DNA of 9,722 bases from Faecalibacterium sp. UBA1819 (GTDB taxonomy: Bacteria; Bacillota; Clostridia; Oscillospirales; Ruminococcaceae). How positions within the stretch are numbered: the first letter of the stretch is position 1; each line of letters begins with the position of its first letter. Shown here one piece after another: positions 6,171 through 9,722 of this stretch. The position numbers were made by a program, and so were the translations under genes. A model generated the notes under the pieces. That model saw only the letters and a program-made list of their open reading frames with translations, was not told where the DNA came from and did not search any database. The stretch lies in assembly GCA_002315015.1 (NCBI GenBank), contig DCEX01000022.1, positions 10,650-20,371 on the forward strand, written 5' to 3'.

Positions 6171-6629
6171 TTAAGAGTGATGACAGTACGATGCCGACGG
6201 CGAAACGCGGCCCTTTGTGCGGCAGGCTTCACACACGCCGTAAAATACAGTGCGGGTGGGATTGAGCGCAAACCCATGCGCACTGAGTACATGCTCGGAA
6301 ATATCTTCTAAAATGTGGCAGTTTAAGTGAATCAGCGTTCCGCACGATTCACATTTGCAGTGGACACAAGGGGTGTGACGCTCGTTGTGCCCGTCGCCCA
6401 AGTATTCAAAACAGGCGCTGTGTGTATTTTCCACGGTGTATTTTGCCACAACGCCTTGGGAAACCAAACGTTCTAAATTGCGGTAAACCGTGGCCGTGCC
6501 CATGGAAACGCCTTCCCGATGCAGCCCTTCGCAAATTTCTGCGGCGGTCACATGCTGCCCTTCAAAGCGTTTCAGATATTCGGTAAGCTGCAACAGCTGT
6601 TTGGTTTGATATGGTGCTTTCGCTCCCAT
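6171..6629 (-). CDS. zur: Fur-family zinc uptake regulator (Zur)
   Basis: A 152-residue Fur-family repressor. The N-terminal winged helix contains the recognition helix GTATVYRNLERLV (44-56). The C-terminal dimerisation/metal domain holds the two structural-zinc pairs Cys93-x-x-Cys96 and Cys133-x-x-Cys136, plus His81, His85, Cys88, His90 and Cys91 near the sensory site. The tail SASYCHHS adds a terminal Cys-His-His. The family includes Fur, Zur, PerR and Mur; Zur is inferred because it is the first gene of an operon with a His-rich znuA, znuC and znuB. In the zinc-replete state it should bind the two boxes at 6651-6720 and repress its own operon. The ATG at 6629 has a moderate site (AAGGGG about 10 bases upstream). 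The start lies about 35 bases after the predicted transcription start. Confidence 0.87.
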   Translation of the reverse strand: MGAKAPYQTKQLLQLTEYLKRFEGQHVTAAEICEGLHREGVSMGTATVYRNLERLVSQGVVAKYTVENTHSACFEYLGDGHNERHTPCVHCKCESCGTLIHLNCHILEDISEHVLSAHGFALNPTRTVFYGVCEACRTKGRVSPSASYCHHS

Positions 6630-6654
6630 GTAAGCCGCCCCTTTTCTTCCAATT

Positions 6655-6669
6655 TGATAACCGTTTTCA
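6655..6669. promoter_or_regulatory. Proximal Zur box (7-1-7)
   Basis: TGATAACCGTTTTCA, an inverted repeat of two 7-base half sites around one central base with one half-site mismatch, the architecture bound by Fur-family dimers. It overlaps the predicted transcription start and abuts the -10, so binding would block polymerase. Confidence 0.8.
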
Positions 6670-6670
6670 T

Positions 6671-6699
6671 ATTATAGGAGCTTTTGGTTTTCTTGTCAA
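6671..6699 (-). promoter_or_regulatory. Consensus sigma-A promoter of the zur-znuACB operon
   Basis: On the minus strand, a perfect -35 TTGACA (6699-6694), a 17-bp spacer and a perfect -10 TATAAT (6676-6671). The start is expected near 6664, inside the proximal Zur box. A full consensus promoter is suited to tight repression with strong induction under zinc starvation. Confidence 0.92.
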
Positions 6700-6701
6700 T
6701 A

Positions 6702-6716
6702 TGAAAACGGTTATCA
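6702..6716. promoter_or_regulatory. Distal Zur box (7-1-7)
   Basis: TGAAAACGGTTATCA, the exact reverse complement of the proximal box, lying 3 bases upstream of the -35. The identity extends beyond the 15-base core to 23 bases on each side (6651-6673 and 6698-6720). Confidence 0.8.
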
Positions 6717-6720
6717 AATT

Positions 6721-6949
6721 CTCTTTGCCGAAAAAATTGAAAAGTAACAAAAATCTTCGTTTTTTTCATTACAGTGCAGCACCTTTTGCAAAGTGCAGGA
6801 GCACGGTGAAAAAACAGGCACAAAGCGGCGCCAATCGCTGAGAACCTTGGACGAAGCTTCGGCATACGATGCTCATAGAAGCCTGCACCTGGCAGGCTCG
6901 GGGCATGTGCTTTGCACAAAATTCAACGCCCAAAGAAAGGAAGATTGTT
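6721..6949 (+). other. Leader/intergenic region before the VWA gene
   Basis: These 229 bases carry no gene that I can support. They hold a 10-bp palindrome CGAAGCTTCG (6852-6861), a perfect 7-bp hairpin AGCCTGC/GCAGGCT with a 5-base loop (6880-6898) and a small GTGC-TTT-GCAC hairpin (6907-6917). No convincing sigma-A promoter was found on the plus strand. CATACGAT (6863-6870), with AAC at about 16 bases upstream, weakly recalls sporulation sigma-E/sigma-K -10 elements. I could not match the region to a known riboswitch. Confidence 0.4.
6936..6943 (+). promoter_or_regulatory. Ribosome binding site of the VWA gene
   Basis: AAAGGAAG ending 6 bases before the ATG at 6950. It sets the start there; the same frame is open back to an ATG at 6869, but that ATG has no such site and lies in the structured leader. 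Confidence 0.8.
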
Positions 6950-8290
6950 ATGCCGATTCTCTCAGTGAACAAAACGGCAGACCGCACCGAAATCAGCAGC
7001 GGCGGCACATTCCATGTCACACTGTCCGTCACAGCTGCGCCGGAATCTGAAATTCGCCCGGTAGACATTGCCATGGTGCTTGACCGTTCCGGCAGCATGA
7101 AAGGCAGCGCGCTGCAAAGCCTCAAAAAAGCAGCCAAAGAATTTATTGAGCTGCTGGCACAAGGCGGCGATATGCTGGTGGGTCAAAACCGCATTGGTGT
7201 GATCAGCTTTGCCAACAGTGCGGTGATTGACGCACCGCTTACCCAGCAGGTCGATGTGCTGGAAGCCGCAGTCGATGGCCTTGTGGCAGACGGCAACACC
7301 AACACCGGCGATGCTTTTGCACAGGCTCAGGCCATGCTGCACGCTTCTCAGGCAGGACGCAAAATGATGATTTTGTTTACCGACGGCGAGCCGACCATTG
7401 GCGTGAATCCGACGCCGATTGCCAACATGATGAAGCAGGACGGCGTAGAAATCTACTGCATCGGCTACACCGGAAGCGACGGCATCAATGAGGAGCTTTT
7501 GAAAGAGTGGGCCTCCGACCCGGATTCTCAGTATGTGCTGATTGCTCCCACGGAAGCCGAAATCATCGAGGCGTTTAAGAATATCGCCCAGTCGATTTTG
7601 CTGCCCGGCGCAAAGGACATCACCATCTATGAAACCCCGAACCCCGCTTTCGAGATTGTGGCCATTGATACGCCAAACTTTGGAACGGTGCAGGAAATGC
7701 CGGACGGCTCTCTCCAGTGGTACATTGATGAGCTGGCCGTTTCGGAGCAGCAGACGGCAACGCTGCGCTTCACGCTGAAAGACCGCTGCAAAAAGACGGG
7801 TAAAATGCCGGTGAATAAGAGCATTTGTCTGGTGGATGAGGCTCAGGAAAGCCCGGCTTTCCCGAACCCTATGATCACCGTAACCAAAGACGTGTGCGAG
7901 GACTGCCCCGAGGCGGTAGAAGTGACTGCTCCGGCGTGTGTGGACTCGATCTGCGCAGATCTCGGCGGTGTTTGCGTGCCGGATATGGGCCGGATGCTGA
8001 CCGTTTCCATGACTTTGAAAAATCTGTGCCCGCATCGCAGTGTGGCCGTTGGCGTTTTGGTTACCGAGCTGACTTCCTGCGGCGAGGTAACGCGCGGCTT
8101 TAAGGCGATGACCGTTACCGCGCCTTCCTCTCGCGGATGCACCGACATGCGCTTGAGTCACATCCGCTTTGTTTTGCCGGAAACGGAAAGCATGTGCAAA
8201 ACGCGCACCTATCGCGTCCGTGCTTTTGTCAATGCGGCTTCCGGCACTTGGGGCGCCGAGTGCTACCACGGCGACGTCTGCGGCTGCTAA
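6950..8290 (+). CDS. VWA-domain protein with Cys-rich C-terminal region, no signal peptide
   Basis: A 446-residue protein of unknown function. Residues 1-36 (VNKTADRTEISSGGTFHVTLSVTA) look like the first strands of a DUF11-type beta-sandwich. A von Willebrand A domain spans about 38-216 with an intact MIDAS: DRSGS (45-49), Thr117/Thr119 in GNTNTGD, and Asp145 in FTDGE, so it should bind a divalent cation and a protein ligand. Residues about 221-313 (DITIYETPNPAFEIV.., SLQWYIDEL.., FPNPMITV) appear to resume the sandwich. The last part (from about 314) has GRMLTVSMTLKNLCPHRSVAVGVLVTEL and IRFVLPE, as in VWA proteins I recall from Clostridia. There are 15 Cys, 14 of them in 280-446, ending CYHGDVCGC. 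No signal peptide, transmembrane helix or sortase motif is visible, so it is either intracellular (perhaps spore-related) or exported by an unusual route. It is unrelated to its neighbours and may stand alone. Confidence 0.85.
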   Translation: MPILSVNKTADRTEISSGGTFHVTLSVTAAPESEIRPVDIAMVLDRSGSMKGSALQSLKKAAKEFIELLAQGGDMLVGQNRIGVISFANSAVIDAPLTQQVDVLEAAVDGLVADGNTNTGDAFAQAQAMLHASQAGRKMMILFTDGEPTIGVNPTPIANMMKQDGVEIYCIGYTGSDGINEELLKEWASDPDSQYVLIAPTEAEIIEAFKNIAQSILLPGAKDITIYETPNPAFEIVAIDTPNFGTVQEMPDGSLQWYIDELAVSEQQTATLRFTLKDRCKKTGKMPVNKSICLVDEAQESPAFPNPMITVTKDVCEDCPEAVEVTAPACVDSICADLGGVCVPDMGRMLTVSMTLKNLCPHRSVAVGVLVTELTSCGEVTRGFKAMTVTAPSSRGCTDMRLSHIRFVLPETESMCKTRTYRVRAFVNAASGTWGAECYHGDVCGC

Positions 8291-8313
8291 ACGCCATTTG
8301 CAGCCGGCAAAAG

Positions 8314-8345
8314 CGGGAATGATTGTTGGAAAAATACCCGTTTTT
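8314..8345 (+). terminator. Possible weak terminator after the VWA gene
   Basis: CGGGAAT (8314-8320) can pair with ATACCCG (8334-8340) with one mismatch across a 13-base loop, and TTTTT (8341-8345) follows directly. The stem is short and weak. A 7-bp stem CGGCTGC/GCAGCCG (8281-8287 with 8300-8306) lies just upstream and overlaps the VWA stop codon. Confidence 0.35.
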
Positions 8346-8375
8346 GGTACAAAAGGCTATTTCTGAAAAAAACCA

Positions 8376-8404
8376 CTGTTCAGAAGCGGGAAAATGTCTA
8401 TAAT
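8376..8404 (+). promoter_or_regulatory. Probable promoter of nagA
   Basis: A perfect -10 TATAAT (8399-8404) lies about 100 bases before the nagA ATG. The -35 at 17 bp spacing (CTGTTC, 8376-8381) is poor, so an activator or weak expression is possible. It makes nagA a unit separate from the VWA gene. Confidence 0.55.
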
Positions 8405-8425
8405 GAAAGCAAAGGAAAATGCTTG

Positions 8426-8480
8426 GGCGGTATGCTTCGGCACGCCGCCTGCGATGATAAAAAGCGGTGCAAAACCGCAC
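8426..8480 (+). other. Structured 5' leader of nagA: UUCG hairpin plus second hairpin
   Basis: GGCGGTATGC (8426-8435) and GCACGCCGCC (8440-8449) pair over 10 positions with one G-U and one mismatch, capped by a C(UUCG)G tetraloop. Fourteen bases later GCGGT (8464-8468) pairs with ACCGC (8474-8478), with an overlapping alternative GTGC/GCAC (8467-8470 with 8477-8480). The ribosome binding site AGGAAAGG (8486-8493) follows directly. The structure could affect mRNA stability or translation. It does not match a riboswitch I know. Confidence 0.5.
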
Positions 8481-8505
8481 AGAACAGGAAAGGTGTTGTG
8501 TACTT

Positions 8506-9636
8506 ATGATTTTGAAGAACGGTCGCGTCTTTACGGAAAACGGCGTTTTTATTGATGCAGATGTGGAGCTGAAGGACGGCAAAATCGTCAAAGTTGCACC
8601 GCGCGGAACACTGAGCGGTGACGAGGAGCTGGATGTACAGGGCAAATATGTTACCCCCGGCTTTGTGGATATCCATATCCACGGCGCAAAAGGCTCGGAC
8701 TTCTGCGACAACGGCGCAGAACACATTGAAACCATGAGCAGCTACCTCGGAAGCGAAGGCATTACCAGCTTCTGCGGCACCACCATGGCGTTTGACGAGC
8801 CGATTTTGCAGTCGATTTTTGAGACGGCACGTCCCTACATCAACAAAGAAACCGGCGGCGCTGTGCTGCGCGGCATCAACATGGAAGGCCCGTTCTTCAA
8901 CAAGGCGAAAAAGGGTGCACAGGCTGAAAAATATATCGTTACCCCCGATCAGGGCATGTTTGACCGTCTGTATGAGGTTTCCGGCCAGAGCATTAAGCTG
9001 GTGGATATTGCCCCGGAGGTTGAGGGCAGCTACGACTTTATCCGTCACGCCAGCAAGAAATGCGTGGTTTCTATCGCGCACACCTGCGCCAACTATGACC
9101 AGGCAAAAGAGGCTTTTGCCGCCGGCGCAAGCCATGTTACTCATCTGTTCAACGCAATGCCCGCCTTCGGTCACCGTGACCCCGGCGTAGTCGGTGCAGC
9201 TTCTGACGATGCAGCACACGTCGAGATGATTTCCGACGGTATTCACCTGCATCCGGCAGTCGTCCGCAGCGTGTTCAAGTGGTTCGGTGATGACCGTGTG
9301 TGCCTGATCAGCGATGCAATGCGCGCAGTGGGTATGCCCAACGGTGTTTACAGCTTGGGCGGCCAGACCGTCTACATGACCGACGGTAAAGCAACGCTGG
9401 AAAGCGGCGTCATCGCCGGCAGTGCAACCTCTTTGGCCGAGTGCTTCCGCCGTGCTGTGAGCTTCGATGTACCTTTGGAGAGCGCTTTGAAGGCTGCTAC
9501 CATTAACCCCGCAAAGGCAGTTGGCCTGTTCGACGAGGTGGGCAGCATTACAGAGGGCAAGCGCGCCGACGTTCTGGTGCTGGACGAAACCCTGCACCCC
9601 GAGCACATCTTCATCGGCGGCGTAAAAACGAAATAA
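8506..9636 (+). CDS. nagA: N-acetylglucosamine-6-phosphate deacetylase
   Basis: A 376-residue cytoplasmic amidohydrolase, the normal NagA length, that converts N-acetylglucosamine-6-phosphate to glucosamine-6-phosphate and acetate during amino-sugar or cell-wall recycling. The TIM-barrel motifs are in place: PGFVDIHIHG with His57 and His59, NMEGPF with Glu127, AHT with metal ligand His192, THLFNAM with His213, GIHLHP, and ISDAM with catalytic Asp270. The C-terminal NPAKAVGL..GSITEGKRADVLVLD is the amidohydrolase composite sandwich. The ATG at 8506 fits the family N-terminus (MILKNGRVFTENG); an in-frame GTG at 8467 would start inside the leader hairpin. The ribosome binding site AGGAAAGG is rather far (12 bases). 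No nagB or sugar transporter is seen beside it, so its partners lie elsewhere or beyond the right edge. Its acetate product links loosely with ackA and tmcAL. Confidence 0.97.
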   Translation: MILKNGRVFTENGVFIDADVELKDGKIVKVAPRGTLSGDEELDVQGKYVTPGFVDIHIHGAKGSDFCDNGAEHIETMSSYLGSEGITSFCGTTMAFDEPILQSIFETARPYINKETGGAVLRGINMEGPFFNKAKKGAQAEKYIVTPDQGMFDRLYEVSGQSIKLVDIAPEVEGSYDFIRHASKKCVVSIAHTCANYDQAKEAFAAGASHVTHLFNAMPAFGHRDPGVVGAASDDAAHVEMISDGIHLHPAVVRSVFKWFGDDRVCLISDAMRAVGMPNGVYSLGGQTVYMTDGKATLESGVIAGSATSLAECFRRAVSFDVPLESALKAATINPAKAVGLFDEVGSITEGKRADVLVLDETLHPEHIFIGGVKTK

Positions 9637-9639
9637 GCG

Positions 9640-9722
9640 TTCAGCGAATTCCTTGCTGAAAGAAAGCGCAGTCTGCTTGAAGCGGACTGCGCTTCAGCCT
9701 GTCGAAAAAGCTTCGCTTTTTC
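9640..9722. terminator. Hairpin cluster/terminator region after nagA
   Basis: Three hairpins follow the stop at 9636. TTCAGC (9640-9645) pairs with GCTGAA (9655-9660). A strong 13-bp stem (9664-9676 with 9682-9694, one G-U, loop TTGAA) follows. A perfect 8-bp stem GAAAAAGC/GCTTTTTC (9704-9711 with 9715-9722, loop TTC) ends at the window edge. The last carries a T run and is the likeliest terminator for nagA. On the minus strand the strong stem is followed by TTTCTTT, so it may also stop a gene arriving from the right. The cut at 9722 prevents a firm call. Confidence 0.6.

Larger units (their letters stand above)
6651..6720. repeat. Perfect 23-bp inverted repeat framing the zur promoter
   Basis: Bases 6651-6673 are the exact reverse complement of 6698-6720, with 24 bases between. 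The arms include the two Zur boxes plus AATT ends and the inner ATATT. The arms overlap the outer bases of both the -10 and the -35. It could also form a cruciform or an RNA hairpin, but the operator reading is simpler. Confidence 0.9.

Noticed and set aside
6171..6629. Fur (iron) or PerR (peroxide) instead of Zur
   Set aside because: The sequence alone cannot exclude it, but co-transcription with His-rich znuA, znuC and znuB makes Zur far more likely.
6694..6722. Plus-strand promoter (TTGTCA-17-AATTCT) from the Zur region driving the VWA gene
   Set aside because: The -10 matches only three of six bases, so there is no real basis for making the VWA gene part of the zinc regulon.
6869..6949. 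Upstream in-frame ATG for the VWA protein
   Set aside because: The 27 extra residues are encoded within the hairpin-bearing leader, without a ribosome site; AAAGGAAG points to 6950.
6721..6949. Known riboswitch (c-di-GMP, cobalamin, THF, T-box) in the VWA leader
   Set aside because: I compared the visible stems and motifs with the conserved cores I remember and found no match.
6962..8269. Long minus-strand open frame opposite the VWA gene
   Set aside because: The plus strand has a VWA MIDAS and a good ribosome site; the minus frame shows no family motif and is rich in Arg/His as reverse-frame shadows are.
8467..8505. GTG start for nagA
   Set aside because: It lies inside a leader hairpin, and the family N-terminus starts at the ATG at 8506.
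8405..8505. glmS ribozyme or other known riboswitch before nagA
   Set aside because: None of the conserved cores I know is present; only simple hairpins are visible.
8398..9606. Long minus-strand open frame opposite nagA
   Set aside because: Antisense shadow of a clear NagA reading; its Cys/His-rich composition is that of a reverse-frame translation, and no start signal supports it.

Overview
The window looks like part of the chromosome of a low-to-mid GC Firmicute of the class Clostridia, probably a gut-type Oscillospirales/Ruminococcaceae relative. This rests on purine-rich Gram-positive ribosome binding sites, consensus sigma-A promoters, a clostridial-style ZnuA (residues ADRFPFRYL in place of the usual His segment), an unexported VWA protein of a type I recall from Clostridia, and ackA next to tmcAL. 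The genus cannot be read from the sequence. No phage, transposon, CRISPR, rRNA or tRNA was seen.

Layout, left to right. (1) On the minus strand, the first 47 codons of a zinc-dependent medium-chain dehydrogenase run off the left edge, with a clear sigma-A promoter and a palindrome in its spacer. (2) A minus-strand acetate kinase gene (ackA) ends at a strong terminator. It diverges from plus-strand tmcAL, the tRNA(Met) cytidine acetate ligase. The two start regions share a perfectly palindromic -10 element (ATTATATAAT), and both enzymes handle acetate plus ATP. (3) A bidirectional terminator separates tmcAL from a compact five-gene minus-strand operon, zur-znuA-znuC-znuB-lipoprotein, which reads from about 6664 down to 3063. 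Its genes overlap or are separated by at most about 20 bases. Its promoter is a perfect TTGACA-17-TATAAT flanked by two Fur/Zur-type boxes that are exact inverted copies of each other (23-bp arms). (4) On the plus strand after a 230-base leader lies a 446-residue protein with an intact MIDAS von Willebrand A domain, no signal peptide and a Cys-rich C-terminal third. (5) Plus-strand nagA (N-acetylglucosamine-6-phosphate deacetylase) follows, with a leader holding a UUCG-tetraloop hairpin, and the window ends in a cluster of hairpins.

The zinc operon is the most coherent system. Zur senses zinc sufficiency and should shut the promoter. ZnuA, ZnuC and ZnuB form the importer. The fifth product, a lipoprotein with a CC motif, is probably an accessory zinc-related surface protein. 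The least understood gene is the VWA protein, where the VWA domain seems to be inserted into a beta-sandwich scaffold. I see no clearly new multi-gene system. The best leads are the zinc-operon lipoprotein, the VWA protein, the symmetric ackA/tmcAL promoter and the mirrored Zur operators.
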